A DNA stretch of 64,000 bases. Origin: Arthrobacter sp. MAHUQ-56 (GTDB lineage: Bacteria > Actinomycetota > Actinomycetes > Actinomycetales > Micrococcaceae). The notes beneath the pieces were generated by a model, which did no database searches, had not been told where the DNA came from, and was given only the letters and a program-made list of their open reading frames with translations. A program made the position numbers and the translations under genes. Shown one piece after another: positions 1 through 8,766 of the stretch; the stretch's first letter is position 1; each line of letters starts with the position of its first letter. The stretch is taken from the NCBI RefSeq assembly GCF_019710585.1, contig NZ_JAIFZQ010000020.1:590265-654264 (forward strand), written 5' to 3'.

Positions 1-23
1 CGCTACTCAGTTGGGGAAGGGGC

Positions 24-1373
24 CTAGGCCTTCAGCTTGGGCTTCACATCGCGGTCGTAGATCCCCTGCAGCGTGTTCTTCAGGTCCGTCATGGTGGACT
101 TCACGTCGCCCTGCTGGGTGAGGATCTTCGCGGCAGCCTTCGCCATCTCCTGGTCGGCCCCGGGCAGGAACACACGGGCGTTGTCCTGGACTTTGGTCAC
201 CGCCAGCTGGTCCATGGCCGTCTTGATCTGCGGCGTTTTGGCCAGCACCGCCGTCATGTCCGCCGACTTGCGGGTGGGCATGTAGCCGGTGGCGGCAGAG
301 AACTCTGCGGTACTCTCGGGCTGCGTGACGAAGTCCAGGAACATCCCGGCGGCCATCTGCTCCTCCTTGGTGATGCCGCTGGGAATGCCGAGCCCTGCGC
401 CGCCGGTGGGGCAGACGTTGGTGTCGGCCTTCGGGCCGCCCGGCAGGAACCCGACTCCGACATTGAACTTGGCGGACTTCAGGATCCCCAGCAGCGAGCC
501 GGTGGACGAGATGGTGGTGGAGGTCAGCCCGGCGGAGAAATCGTCCGCCGCTTCCTTGGACGATACGCCGGCCCACTTGTCCTTGTAGATCGAGTCCTGC
601 GCCCACTGCAGTGCCGCGACGGATTCAGCGGAGTCGCACGTGATGTCCCATTCCTTGGACCAGCCGCCGCCCCACCCCCACAGCATGTTCTGCAGCGTCC
701 AGCCCGCGTATCCGGCAAGCGCGGGGTAGATGTAGGCGTACTGTGCGCCGGAGGCCGCCTTGAGCTTGGGCGCCCACTCAGCGAATTCGTCCCAGGTCTT
801 GGGAGCGCGGTCCGGCAGCCCTGCCGCGGCGAAGTGGTCCTTGTTGTAGTAGAACAGCGGCGTGGACCGGCCATAGGGCAGCGCCCACTGCTTGCCGTCG
901 TACTTGTAGTCGTTGACCAGTGACTGCTGGAAGTCGTCCATCTTCGTGCCCAGCTGCTTTGTCAGGCCGTCAACGGGAATGATGCTGCCGTTGGTGTAGT
1001 AGCGGAACCACCACACGTCGGAGAGGACAACAACGCCGGGGAGGCCGGACTTGGCAGCCTGGGCCGTCTGGAACTTCTGGGCGATCTCCTCGTAGTTGGC
1101 CCCGGCCGTGACCAGGTTGACGGTGATGCCCGGGTTCTTGGCCTGGAACTTCTCGATCAGGCTCTTCTCCACCTCCTGCGACTGCCCTGGGTGGCTGGAC
1201 CAGAAGTCGATCTTGGCGGCCGGCTTGACGCCGCTGAAGTCGATGTCCGTCGCCTGTGACGTGGATTGGCCGCCGCCGGTGGTTGAGGGGCCGCCGCAGG
1301 CGGCGAGGGCTGCTGCGGAGGCGGTGGCCCCCGCGAGGCCCAGGAAGTGCCGCCGGTCCAGATGAAATGCCAT
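24..1373 (-). CDS. ABC transporter extracellular sugar-binding protein (family 1), Tat lipoprotein
   Basis: Captures a carbohydrate, probably an oligosaccharide, outside the membrane and delivers it to the two permeases encoded directly upstream (1431-3307). The 449-residue product begins with a twin-arginine signal (R7-R8 in DRRHFLG), a hydrophobic stretch and a lipobox ending at Cys26 (LAAC), so it should be a Tat-exported lipoprotein. The length and general layout fit the family 1 solute-binding fold. The start has a good ribosome site (AAAGGAAA) just upstream. It lies 57 bases after the MalG-type permease, so the three genes look like one operon. Substrate cannot be read from the sequence. 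Confidence 0.9.
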   Translation of the reverse strand: MAFHLDRRHFLGLAGATASAAALAACGGPSTTGGGQSTSQATDIDFSGVKPAAKIDFWSSHPGQSQEVEKSLIEKFQAKNPGITVNLVTAGANYEEIAQKFQTAQAAKSGLPGVVVLSDVWWFRYYTNGSIIPVDGLTKQLGTKMDDFQQSLVNDYKYDGKQWALPYGRSTPLFYYNKDHFAAAGLPDRAPKTWDEFAEWAPKLKAASGAQYAYIYPALAGYAGWTLQNMLWGWGGGWSKEWDITCDSAESVAALQWAQDSIYKDKWAGVSSKEAADDFSAGLTSTTISSTGSLLGILKSAKFNVGVGFLPGGPKADTNVCPTGGAGLGIPSGITKEEQMAAGMFLDFVTQPESTAEFSAATGYMPTRKSADMTAVLAKTPQIKTAMDQLAVTKVQDNARVFLPGADQEMAKAAAKILTQQGDVKSTMTDLKNTLQGIYDRDVKPKLKA

Positions 1374-1430
1374 GAGGGTTTCCTTTCGGTTGTTGCCTTG
1401 GAATGGTGAAGTACGACGGCGGCCGGCGGC

Positions 1431-2351
1431 TTAGCCGGTCACGCTGCCTTGGGTGAGGCCTGCCACGATGTAGCGCTGCAGGGCGGCGAAAATGATCAGG
1501 ATCGGGACGATGACCAGCACTGCGCCGGCCATGAGGACGCCCCACCCGGCGGCGTTGCTCTCGCTGTTCTGGAGGAGGGTCAGGCCCACAGGCAGGGTCA
1601 TGGTCTCGGGCCGGTCGGTGATGATGAGCGGCCAGATGTAGTCATTCCATTCGGTCACGATGGTCACCAGGGCCACGGTGGCGATGGAGGGGACCGATAC
1701 GGGGACCACGATCTGCCACAGCCGGCGCCAGTGGCCTGCACCGTCCATCTCGGCCGACTCCAGGATTGAAGCGGGCAGTGTCCGGAAGTGCTGGCGGAGC
1801 AGGAAGGTGCCGAAGGCGGTGCCCAGGCCGGGAAGGATGATGCCCCACAAGGTGTTCTTTCCACCGATCCCGGCAATCAGGATGAAGTTCGGCAGGATGG
1901 ATACCTGCGGCGGAACCATCAGGGCCACCAGGATCAGCAGGAAGATGAAGTTCCGGAACGGGAAACGGACGAAGACCAGGGCGTAGGCGGTGAGGATCGC
2001 GAGCAGGACCTTGATGGTGGCCCCTACCAGGGTGACGATGGTGCTGTTCAGGAAGAACTGCCCGAACGGCACGGTTGTCATGGCGGTCCGGTAGTTCTCC
2101 AGGTTGAGGCCCTCCGGCAGGATCTTCAGGTCCGTGGTGACGATTTCGCCGGCCTGCTTGAACGAACTGAGCACCATCCACAGCAGGGGCAGGAACACCA
2201 CCAGGGTGGCAATGGCCAGGGGCACGTAACCGCCCACGACCGTCTGGACGAGGTTGCGGCGCGAGAACGGGCGGTCGCGGTGCGGGCCCGGTTCCGGTGC
2301 GGTGACTGCGGGCGCCGTGGGGTCCGGGCTGACCGGGGACAGGGAGGTCAT
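1431..2351 (-). CDS. Sugar ABC transporter permease (MalG-type)
   Basis: Inner-membrane permease of the carbohydrate importer. The 306-residue product has a proline-rich cytoplasmic N-terminus (about 1-35), six predicted membrane segments and the EAA loop that contacts the ATPase at about residues 197-218 (ESAEMDG...P). The start at 2351 is chosen because it gives an ATGA overlap with the stop of the upstream permease; a longer open frame upstream has the composition of an out-of-frame shadow of that gene. No ATPase gene lies beside it, which is common for such importers in actinobacteria, where a shared MsiK-type ATPase serves several transporters (established for Streptomyces, inferred here). 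Confidence 0.92.
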   Translation of the reverse strand: MTSLSPVSPDPTAPAVTAPEPGPHRDRPFSRRNLVQTVVGGYVPLAIATLVVFLPLLWMVLSSFKQAGEIVTTDLKILPEGLNLENYRTAMTTVPFGQFFLNSTIVTLVGATIKVLLAILTAYALVFVRFPFRNFIFLLILVALMVPPQVSILPNFILIAGIGGKNTLWGIILPGLGTAFGTFLLRQHFRTLPASILESAEMDGAGHWRRLWQIVVPVSVPSIATVALVTIVTEWNDYIWPLIITDRPETMTLPVGLTLLQNSESNAAGWGVLMAGAVLVIVPILIIFAALQRYIVAGLTQGSVTG

Positions 2352-3307
2352 GAGTAGTGCACCTTTCGTTCCACGAACCGCAGTTGCAGCACGGTGATCA
2401 CCAGGAGGATGGCAAACAGCACCACCGAGATTGCGGCCGAGTAGCCTGCCCTGTTGTAGGCGCCGAACGCCTGGAGGTAGGCCTCGTAGATCAGGGTGCT
2501 GGTGCCGGTGCCCAGTGGCGTCATGATGCGGATGAGGTCGAACGCCTGCAGCGAGCTGAGCATCGTGGTGATCAGGAGGAAGAAGGTGGTGGGGGACAGC
2601 AGTGGCAGGGAGATGCTGAGGAACCGCCGGAATCCGTTGGCCCCGTCCAGGGCCGCCGCTTCCATGACGTCCTGCGGCAGGGACTGCAGCCCGGCCAAGT
2701 ACACCACGGCGCAGTAGCCGAGGTTTTTCCAGACGTAGACGATGATCACCATGACCAGCGAAAGCTGGGGGTCGTTGATCCACTGCGGGCTCTGCTGCCC
2801 GAGGCCCCGCAGCAGCCAGGCCAGGACACCGTACCCGGGGTCGAAGATGAACAGCCAGACCAGGCCCACACCCACGCCGGAAAGAACGTAGGGGGCGAAC
2901 ACGGCGGAACGGGCGAAGGTGGTGCCCCGCACCTTCGCATTCAGCGCCAGCGCAACCAGCAGGCCAAGCAGCATGGATCCGCCCACGGTGACAACGGTGA
3001 ACACCGCCGTGGTCCCCAGGACCTTCGGGGCGTCATTGCTGCCGAAGAAGGTTACATAGTTGGCGAGGCCCACCACGGTGGCGCTGGGCGAACCCAGGGT
3101 CCAGTCCAGCGTGGAGTAGTACATGTTGCTGATCAGCGGACGGTAGGTGAAGACGGCGATCAGCACAAGATTGGGCAGCGCCATTGCAAGGAATACAAAG
3201 AAGTCCCGGCGGTTCCTTGCGGTCCACCGCCGGTGCGGGATTTTCGCTGCCGGTCCTGGCGGCCGATTGGGCTTGGTGGACGGCTGCGGGGCGAGTTGAC
3301 GGGTCAT
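2348..3307 (-). CDS. Sugar ABC transporter permease (MalF/UgpA-type)
   Basis: First membrane component of the same carbohydrate importer, 319 residues. A basic proline-rich N-terminal tail (1-32) is followed by about six membrane helices and an EAA loop at about 215-237 (MEAAALDGANG). It is the first gene of the operon on the minus strand; its stop overlaps the next start by four bases (ATGA), indicating translational coupling. A purine-rich GGGAGAGAC lies upstream of the ATG. The 216 bases between it and the divergent peptidase gene must hold the operon promoter. Confidence 0.92.
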   Translation of the reverse strand: MTRQLAPQPSTKPNRPPGPAAKIPHRRWTARNRRDFFVFLAMALPNLVLIAVFTYRPLISNMYYSTLDWTLGSPSATVVGLANYVTFFGSNDAPKVLGTTAVFTVVTVGGSMLLGLLVALALNAKVRGTTFARSAVFAPYVLSGVGVGLVWLFIFDPGYGVLAWLLRGLGQQSPQWINDPQLSLVMVIIVYVWKNLGYCAVVYLAGLQSLPQDVMEAAALDGANGFRRFLSISLPLLSPTTFFLLITTMLSSLQAFDLIRIMTPLGTGTSTLIYEAYLQAFGAYNRAGYSAAISVVLFAILLVITVLQLRFVERKVHYS

Positions 3308-3523
3308 GCGTGTCTCTCCCGGGTCGGGAGCCTGCTCGTGGCGGGCACTGGCTGAATCTAGGGACTAACTACACCAGACCGTCAGTGGGTTGAAGCCCGC
3401 AGCTGCCCTTCTCCAAGGACTGTTATCCAAGGCTTCGTCGCCCGTTAACGCTGTGTTGGATGCAGTCTCGCATAAAGTTTGCCCTCGCGGCAGGGGCGCG
3501 CGGGGAAAGGGGAGAATAGGGGG
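3308..3523. promoter_or_regulatory. Divergent intergenic region, importer operon / P1 peptidase
   Basis: No gene is visible. The stretch separates two divergent transcription units. It contains a direct repeat TCCAAGG near 3410-3435, which could be an operator for the sugar operon, but nothing shows this. Next to the peptidase start, GAGAAT (3512-3517) sits six bases before the ATG and could act as a leaderless -10 element. Confidence 0.3.
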
Positions 3524-4465
3524 ATGGGAGCGATCACCGATGTCCCGGGCATCCGGGTAGGCCACGTGCAAAAGGACGACGACGGCTGGCTGACGGGAGT
3601 GACCGTGGTCCTGCCGCCGCCGGGCACGGTGGGCTCGGTTGACGTCCAAGGGGGAGGCCCCGCCACGCACGAGACAGACGCCCTCGATCCCACCACGCTG
3701 GTCAGTGCCGTGGACGCAGTCGTCCTCACCGGCGGCAGTGCCTACGGGCTTGCATCGGCCAGCGGTGCCCAGCGCTGGTGCGAGCAGAACGGCCGCGGCT
3801 TTGCCGTGCCCGGGGGAGTGGTTCCGATCGTCCCGGCCGCCGCAATCTTCGACCTGGGCCGGGGCGGTGACTTTTCAGCACGTCCGACGCCGGACATGGG
3901 CTACGCTGCGGCGGCCGCAGCAGCAGCAGAAAAGGAAGGGCACGACGTCGGCCGCGGCAACGTGGGCGCCGGAACCGGGGCGCTCATTGGCAGGACGTAC
4001 AAAGGAGGCGTCGGTACGGCGTCGATCACTTTGGAGAACGGCGCGGTGGTCGGAGCGCTCGCAGTGGTCAACGCGCTGGGGCTTCCGGTGACAGAGCACT
4101 CGGTGGTGGAGGAGCCGGCAGTTGAGCCCGGACGGGGATTGAACACAACCCTCGTCGTCGTCGCCACCGACGCTGTCCTGGACGTGGCTGAGTGCAAGCG
4201 GACCGCTTCCGCGTCCCATGCGGGGATCGCCCGCGCGCTGAATCCGAGCCATACGCTCGCCGATGGGGACACCGTCTTTTGCCTTGCAACCGGGGCTGTG
4301 GCACTGGACCGCTCGGACGACGTTGCCCGGCAAATCAGCCTGGTGACACTGCAAAGTGCGGCAGCCGACGTCGTACGCCTGGCCGTCCTTGACGGGGTGG
4401 CCAGCGCCGTCGCCGTTGCCACTCCGGCCGGCACCTATGGTGCGTATGGCGGGCAGATGCGCTAG
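3524..4465 (+). CDS. P1 family peptidase (DmpA-like, S58 type)
   Basis: Predicted N-terminal-nucleophile aminopeptidase, a self-cleaving hydrolase for small peptides or amino acid amides. The 313-residue product shows the family pattern: an N-terminal glycine-rich segment (VLTGGSAYGLASASG), a G-x-G-T-G-A motif near the middle and the segment GLNTTLVVVATDA. Autocleavage would be expected between Asn207 and Thr208, making Thr208 the nucleophile; this rests on analogy with actinobacterial relatives such as Rv1333. I chose ATG 3524 because the family begins at GAITDVPGIRVGH. No proper ribosome site is present, and a leaderless transcript is possible. It is monocistronic and divergent from the sugar importer. 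Confidence 0.85.
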   Translation: MGAITDVPGIRVGHVQKDDDGWLTGVTVVLPPPGTVGSVDVQGGGPATHETDALDPTTLVSAVDAVVLTGGSAYGLASASGAQRWCEQNGRGFAVPGGVVPIVPAAAIFDLGRGGDFSARPTPDMGYAAAAAAAAEKEGHDVGRGNVGAGTGALIGRTYKGGVGTASITLENGAVVGALAVVNALGLPVTEHSVVEEPAVEPGRGLNTTLVVVATDAVLDVAECKRTASASHAGIARALNPSHTLADGDTVFCLATGAVALDRSDDVARQISLVTLQSAAADVVRLAVLDGVASAVAVATPAGTYGAYGGQMR

Positions 4466-4633
4466 CATGGCTGGATTTAACTTTCGCCGCCAAATGGCGT
4501 AGTGTTGTTTGTTGGTTGTCTGGACTGCCGCGCCCTCTTTGGGCTTGGAGATGACAATCGATCCAACAAAAACGTTCGTGGCCATGCCCGGTGCAATCCG
4601 GCGGGGCTGCGGCAACAACAGTTAGCGGAGGGT
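4466..4633 (+). promoter_or_regulatory. Leader and promoter region of infA operon
   Basis: These 168 bases precede infA and hold no gene. The first part is relatively A/T-rich with a short imperfect inverted repeat (CGCCGCCAAATGGCG area, 4485-4500), while the end carries the infA ribosome site GCGGAGGG at 4625-4632. A promoter for the ribosomal block is expected here, but no consensus -35/-10 pair is convincing. Confidence 0.35.
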
Positions 4634-4855
4634 ATGGCCAAGAAGGACGGGGTCATTGAGATCGAAGGCGTTGTGACCGAGGCGCTGCCTAATGCGATGT
4701 TTCGCGTTGAGCTCACCAACAAGCACATCGTTCTGGCACACATCTCTGGAAAGATGCGTCAGCACTACATCAGGATCCTCCCCGAGGACCGCGTAGTGGT
4801 GGAGCTGAGCCCGTACGACCTCACCCGTGGTCGTATCGTCTACCGCTACAAGTAA
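4634..4855 (+). CDS. infA: Translation initiation factor IF-1
   Basis: IF-1 binds the ribosomal A site during initiation. The 73-residue product is full length and consists of a single S1/OB-fold domain starting [14 protein letters not shown], with the conserved HISGKMR and a terminal IVYRYK. The start at 4634 matches the family exactly and is preceded by GCGGAGGG. It opens the infA-rpmJ-rpsM-rpsK-rpoA-rplQ block; the next gene follows after 70 bases. Confidence 0.98.
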   Translation: MAKKDGVIEIEGVVTEALPNAMFRVELTNKHIVLAHISGKMRQHYIRILPEDRVVVELSPYDLTRGRIVYRYK

Positions 4856-4925
4856 ATTGCTGGGCGGCTGCAGCGCAAGCTGGCCGCTGCTCCAGCTGAC
4901 CAACTGTTACACGCAAAGGAATGCC

Positions 4926-5039
4926 ATGAAGGTCAAGCCGAGCGTCAAGCAGATCTGCGAAAAGTGCAAAGTGATCCGCCGTAACGGCCGGGTCATGGTG
5001 ATCTGCGAGAACCCGCGCCACAAGCAGCGCCAGGGCTAA
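4926..5039 (+). CDS. rpmJ: 50S ribosomal protein L36
   Basis: Small zinc-type L36, 37 residues ([17 protein letters not shown]...). The C-x2-C pair at residues 11 and 14, plus a later cysteine and histidine (ICENPRHK), form the expected zinc-binding set, so this is the C+ form of the protein. AAAGGAAT-like sequence upstream supplies the ribosome site. It lies between infA and rpsM as in most bacteria. Confidence 0.98.
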   Translation: MKVKPSVKQICEKCKVIRRNGRVMVICENPRHKQRQG

Positions 5040-5224
5040 TTTCCTTCCCTGAAGGAAAACCCTGGGTTGCTAACCCACGCAAGTAAATAAAGGCAGCACA
5101 AGCTGATCTGGAACATTGAGCATCAAAGAGTCCGGACAGCTAACCCCCGGTCGGAGGCTGGGGCCGTACGGAACGTGCGGGTGTACTGCCTACGACCTCC
5201 GGTTTATCAAGGAGTACTGCCACT

Positions 5225-5599
5225 ATGGCTCGTCTCGCTGGCGTAGACATTCCCCGCGAAAAGCGGCTGGAAATTGCGCTTACTTACATCTACGGCGTGG
5301 GCAAGACCCGTGCACACGAAACCCTGGCTGCCACGGGCATCAGCGCTGACGTTCGCGTCAAGGACCTGACTGACGCCCAGCTGGTTGAGCTGCGTGACTA
5401 CATTGAAGGCAACTACAAGGTTGAGGGTGACCTTCGCCGCGAAGTAGCAGCAGATATCCGCCGCAAGGTTGAGATCGGCAGCTACGAAGGCCTGCGCCAC
5501 CGCAAGGGCCTGCCCGTACGCGGTCAGCGTACGAAGACCAACGCACGTACCCGCAAGGGCCCGAAGCGTACCGTCGCCGGCAAGAAGAAGGCCCGTTAA
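5225..5599 (+). CDS. rpsM: 30S ribosomal protein S13
   Basis: Head protein of the small subunit that contacts the P-site tRNA and the large subunit. The product has 124 residues, beginning [14 protein letters not shown] and ending in the basic tail typical of the family ([13 protein letters not shown]). A clear AAGGAG ribosome site is eight bases ahead. The 185-base gap before it carries no gene, though its final part is G/C-rich and could fold. Confidence 0.98.
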   Translation: MARLAGVDIPREKRLEIALTYIYGVGKTRAHETLAATGISADVRVKDLTDAQLVELRDYIEGNYKVEGDLRREVAADIRRKVEIGSYEGLRHRKGLPVRGQRTKTNARTRKGPKRTVAGKKKAR

Positions 5600-5653
5600 A
5601 ATCCCCGCCGGGATTAACGGAGCTTTCCCCAATAACTTTCTGTAGGAGAAAAA

Positions 5654-6055
5654 ATGCCCCCGAAGACTCGTGGCGCGGTTCGCAAGCCGCGTAAGAAGGA
5701 CAAGAAGAATATCGCGCTTGGCCAGGCGCACATCAAGAGCACCTTTAACAACACCATCGTTTCCATCACGGATCCGACCGGCGCTGTTATTTCCTGGGCT
5801 TCCTCCGGTGAGGTTGGCTTCAAGGGCTCGCGTAAGTCCACCCCGTTCGCTGCCCAGATGGCTGCCGAAGCCGCTGCCAAGCGTGCGCAGGAGCACGGCA
5901 TGCGCAAGGTAGACGTTTTCGTCAAGGGACCGGGTTCCGGACGCGAAACGGCAATCCGTTCGCTGCAGGCCGCAGGCCTCGAGGTTGGCTCCATCCAGGA
6001 CGTCACCCCCGCAGCCCACAACGGCTGCCGCCCGCCGAAGCGCCGCCGCGTCTAA
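5654..6055 (+). CDS. rpsK: 30S ribosomal protein S11
   Basis: Platform protein of the small subunit. The 133-residue product is full length, with the conserved core ([15 protein letters not shown]) and the C-terminal [11 protein letters not shown]. The ribosome site TAGGAG precedes the ATG by six bases. In many actinobacteria rpsD follows here; it is absent from this block, and rpoA comes next after a strong hairpin. Confidence 0.98.
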   Translation: MPPKTRGAVRKPRKKDKKNIALGQAHIKSTFNNTIVSITDPTGAVISWASSGEVGFKGSRKSTPFAAQMAAEAAAKRAQEHGMRKVDVFVKGPGSGRETAIRSLQAAGLEVGSIQDVTPAAHNGCRPPKRRRV

Positions 6056-6073
6056 TTCTTTTCCGCAGCAGGA

Positions 6074-6105
6074 GCTTGCCCGGACCAGCGATGGTCCGGG
6101 CAAGC
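6074..6105 (+). terminator. 14-bp hairpin with GCGA tetraloop between rpsK and rpoA
   Basis: A perfect 14-bp stem (GCTTGCCCGGACCA paired with its complement) closes on a GCGA loop of the GNRA class. There is no run of T after it, so it is probably a processing, stabilising or partial attenuation element rather than a full terminator. It separates rpsK from rpoA within what is otherwise an operon. Confidence 0.6.
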
Positions 6106-6185
6106 CCAGCGCGTTAAGTCTTCAGACCGAATTTCCACCACCTGTGTTGCGTCATATAGCGGATGCTCGCCGAAAGGAAACCTAA

Positions 6186-7196
6186 GTGCTCATTGCACAG
6201 CGCCCCACCCTCTCCGAAGAGGTAGTCTCCGAAAACCGTTCGCGTTTCGTCATTGAACCGCTGGAACCGGGCTTCGGCTACACCCTCGGAAACTCCCTCC
6301 GCCGTACCCTGCTCTCCTCCATCCCCGGTGCTGCCGTAACCAGCATCCGGATCGATGGTGTGCTGCACGAGTTCACCACGGTTCCGGGTGTCAAGGAAGA
6401 TGTCACCGAGATCATCCTGAACATCAAGAACCTGTCGGTTTCCTCCGAGCACGACGAGCCTGTCGTGGCTTACCTGCGCAAGCAGGGCCCCGGAGTCGTC
6501 ACCGCCGCGGACATTGCCCCGCCGGCCGGCGTCGAATTCCACAACCCGGATCTGCACATCGCCACGCTGAACTCGAAGGGCAAGTTCGAACTCGAACTGA
6601 CCATCGAGCGCGGCCGCGGCTACGTTTCGGCAGCTCAGAACAAGTCCGGCGACGCAGAGATCGGCCGCATCCCGGTCGACTCCATCTACTCGCCGGTGCT
6701 GAAGGTTACTTTCCGCGTGGAAGCAACCCGTGTTGAGCAGCGCACCGACTTCGACAAGCTGATTGTCGACGTCGAGACCAAGCAGGCCATCGCCCCGCGC
6801 GATGCCGTTGCTTCCGCAGGCACCACCCTGGTGGAACTGTTCGGTCTGGCCCGTGAGCTGAACACCGCAGCTGAAGGTATCGAGATCGGCCCGTCGCCCA
6901 CCGACGCTGCCCTGGCAGCCGACATGGCACTGCCGATCGAGGATCTGGACCTCACCGTCCGTTCCTACAACTGCCTCAAGCGTGAGGGCATCCACACCGT
7001 GGGTGAACTCGTTGCCCGCTCCGAGGCTGACCTGATGGACATCCGCAACTTCGGTGCCAAGTCCATTGACGAGGTCAAGGCAAAGCTGGTTGAACTGGGC
7101 CTGTCCCTCAAGGACTCGCCTCCCGGTTTTGACCTCGCAGCACGCGCCGCAGCAATCGAAGAGGACGACGCCGCGTTCGGCGACGACGAACTCTAA
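6186..7196 (+). CDS. rpoA: DNA-directed RNA polymerase subunit alpha
   Basis: Scaffold subunit for RNA polymerase assembly; its C-terminal domain contacts upstream DNA and activators. The 336-residue protein has the N-terminal dimerisation domain ([20 protein letters not shown] at about 30-49) and the C-terminal helix-hairpin-helix domain (about 255-315, with [14 protein letters not shown] and [11 protein letters not shown]). It ends in an acidic tail, as in related genera. The start is GTG at 6186 with an AAAGGAAA site. Confidence 0.98.
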   Translation: MLIAQRPTLSEEVVSENRSRFVIEPLEPGFGYTLGNSLRRTLLSSIPGAAVTSIRIDGVLHEFTTVPGVKEDVTEIILNIKNLSVSSEHDEPVVAYLRKQGPGVVTAADIAPPAGVEFHNPDLHIATLNSKGKFELELTIERGRGYVSAAQNKSGDAEIGRIPVDSIYSPVLKVTFRVEATRVEQRTDFDKLIVDVETKQAIAPRDAVASAGTTLVELFGLARELNTAAEGIEIGPSPTDAALAADMALPIEDLDLTVRSYNCLKREGIHTVGELVARSEADLMDIRNFGAKSIDEVKAKLVELGLSLKDSPPGFDLAARAAAIEEDDAAFGDDEL

Positions 7197-7264
7197 ACCA
7201 GACCTTGGCCGGCGGGCAGCACCATGGTGTGCGGCCCACGGCTTCCACATGAGGAGAAACAATT

Positions 7265-7840
7265 ATGCCTACCCCCACTAAGGGTCCGCGCCTCGGCGGC
7301 GGCCCGGCTCACGAGCGCCTCATGCTCGCGAACCTGGCAGCTTCCCTGTTCGAGCACAAGCGGATCACCACCACGGTCACCAAGGCCAAGCGCCTGAAGC
7401 CGTACGCAGAGCGCCTGGTCACCTTCGCCAAGCGTGGCGACCTCGCTTCCCGCCGCCGTGTGCTCGGCCTGATCAGCAACAAGGGCATCGTCCACGAGCT
7501 GTTCACCGACATCGCGCAGGCAGTGGAGAACCGCGACGGCGGCTACACCCGCATCACCAAGATCGGCAACCGCAAGGGCGACAACGCTCCCATGGCTGTC
7601 ATCGAACTGGTCCTCGAGCCGGTTTCCGCCAAGCAGGCCGTCGTAGCCGAGGCTACCGCGGCTGCCAAGCGCGATGCTGCCAAGGCTGCTCCGGCCGCCG
7701 AGGAAGCTCCTGCCGCTGAGGAAACCACCGAGGCTCCGGCTGCCGAGGAAACCACCGAGGCTCCTGCTGCTGAAGAGGCTGCAACCGAAGAGGCTCCGGC
7801 CGCTGAGGAAGCTCCTGCTGAAGAGAAGGACGCGAAGTAA
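7265..7840 (+). CDS. rplQ: 50S ribosomal protein L17 with alanine/glutamate-rich tail
   Basis: L17 lines the polypeptide exit tunnel region. The core (about residues 1-120, [11 protein letters not shown]... to VIELVLEP) is typical. Residues about 140-191 form a low-complexity A/E/P/T tail built from repeats of the type APAAEETTE, which is encoded by near-identical DNA repeats at 7690-7830. Such tails occur in actinobacterial L17 proteins, but the repeat number is likely variable. GAGGAG ribosome site. The rho-independent terminator for this block lies inside the next gene. Confidence 0.97.
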   Translation: MPTPTKGPRLGGGPAHERLMLANLAASLFEHKRITTTVTKAKRLKPYAERLVTFAKRGDLASRRRVLGLISNKGIVHELFTDIAQAVENRDGGYTRITKIGNRKGDNAPMAVIELVLEPVSAKQAVVAEATAAAKRDAAKAAPAAEEAPAAEETTEAPAAEETTEAPAAEEAATEEAPAAEEAPAEEKDAK

Positions 7841-7859
7841 TTCGCTGATTTTCTTCGCA

Positions 7860-7865
7860 TAGACT
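7860..7865 (+). promoter_or_regulatory. Putative leaderless -10 element of truA
   Basis: TAGACT followed by seven bases and then the ATG at 7873. In actinobacteria a TANNNT element at this distance places the transcription start on the first base of the start codon. No ribosome site is present before the ATG, which supports a leaderless message. Confidence 0.55.
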
Positions 7866-7872
7866 TGGGTCT

Positions 7873-8766
7873 ATGAACGACCAAAAACCCGCGGCCCCCG
7901 TTTTGGGGGGCGGCGGGTTTTTGCGTATCCGGCTGGATTTGTCCTACGACGGCGGCCCCTTCAGCGGGTGGGCCCTGCAGCCGGGGCGGCGCACGGTCCA
8001 GGGCGTGCTTGAGGAAGCCCTTGAACTGCTGGTCCGGCGCCCGGTCCGCGTCACCGTTGCCGGCCGGACTGACGCCGGCGTGCACGCCCGCGGCCAGGTG
8101 GTCCACCTGGACCTCACCGAAGCCGAGTGGCTGGGACTGCCGCGCGGGCATGAACTCGATCCCGCCGTCGCGATGTTGCGCCGGATCCGCGGCGCACTCA
8201 GCCGTGCCCTGGGCGACCTGACCGGTGCCGTGGAGGTGCACCGGATCTCGCTGGCGCCCGCCGGCTTCGATGCCCGTTTCTCGGCCCTGTGGCGGCGCTA
8301 CAGCTACCGCATCGCCGACGGGCCCGCGCTGTGGGACCCGCTGGAGCGGTACTTCACGCTCTGGCACAAGAACCCGCTGGACGTTTCCCTCCTGAACGAA
8401 GGGGCAGCCAAGCTTCTGGGGCTGCAGAACTTCCTGTCCTTCTGCAAACCGCGGGAAGGCGCCACGACCATCCGGGACCTGCAGCGCTTCGAGTTCGCCC
8501 GCGCGGAGGACGGCGCCATTGTGGCCACCGTGCAGGCGGACGCTTTCTGCCACAACATGGTGCGCGCACTCATCGGTTCCGCGCTGTACGTGGGGGAGGG
8601 CATCGTGGAACCCGGGTGGCTGTACGAGCGGCTGCTGGCGCAGAAGCGGGATGCCAAGTCCGTCCTGGCGGCCCCGCATCCGCTGGTGCTGGAGGAAGTG
8701 GCCTACCCGTCCGACCACGAACTCCTGGCCCGCGCCGAGCAGACCCGGGCGGTCCGCGAGTACTAG
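7873..8766 (+). CDS. truA: tRNA pseudouridine(38-40) synthase TruA
   Basis: Converts uridines 38-40 of the tRNA anticodon arm to pseudouridine. The 297-residue protein has the family core from RIRLDLSYDGGPFSGWA, with the catalytic Asp67 in AGRTDAGVHARGQ. The first 16 residues (MNDQKPAAPVLGGGGF) are not part of the conserved fold and are encoded by the arms of a strong terminator hairpin (7883-7922). A TTG at 7921 in the same frame is an alternative start, but the leaderless -10 element favours 7873. It ends four bases into the convergent histidine kinase gene (8763-8766). Confidence 0.95.
   Translation: MNDQKPAAPVLGGGGFLRIRLDLSYDGGPFSGWALQPGRRTVQGVLEEALELLVRRPVRVTVAGRTDAGVHARGQVVHLDLTEAEWLGLPRGHELDPAVAMLRRIRGALSRALGDLTGAVEVHRISLAPAGFDARFSALWRRYSYRIADGPALWDPLERYFTLWHKNPLDVSLLNEGAAKLLGLQNFLSFCKPREGATTIRDLQRFEFARAEDGAIVATVQADAFCHNMVRALIGSALYVGEGIVEPGWLYERLLAQKRDAKSVLAAPHPLVLEEVAYPSDHELLARAEQTRAVREY
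7883..7922 (+). terminator. Rho-independent terminator inside truA N-terminal codons
   Basis: AAAAACCC pairs with GGGTTTTT, extended inward through a G/C stem (GGCCCCC with GGGGGGC) around a short TTTT-containing loop, and followed immediately by T5. It is placed as the terminator of the rplQ transcript but overlaps codons 4-17 of truA. Confidence 0.8.

Noticed and set aside
7..606. Long minus-strand frame within the sugar-binding protein gene
   Set aside because: It is in another frame of the same strand, has the Arg/Pro/His-rich composition of a G/C-rich shadow and no family features.
5040..5224. Structured rpsM leader as a riboswitch or S4-type control site
   Set aside because: Only partial complementarities are visible; no known motif could be recognised by eye.
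7690..7830. Short DNA repeats in the end of rplQ as a possible CRISPR or minisatellite
   Set aside because: They keep the reading frame and encode the A/E-rich tail common in L17 of this group; there are no spacers.
7873..7922. truA as a gene broken by a terminator
   Set aside because: The frame is open through the hairpin, the enzyme core is complete and an alternative start exists after it.
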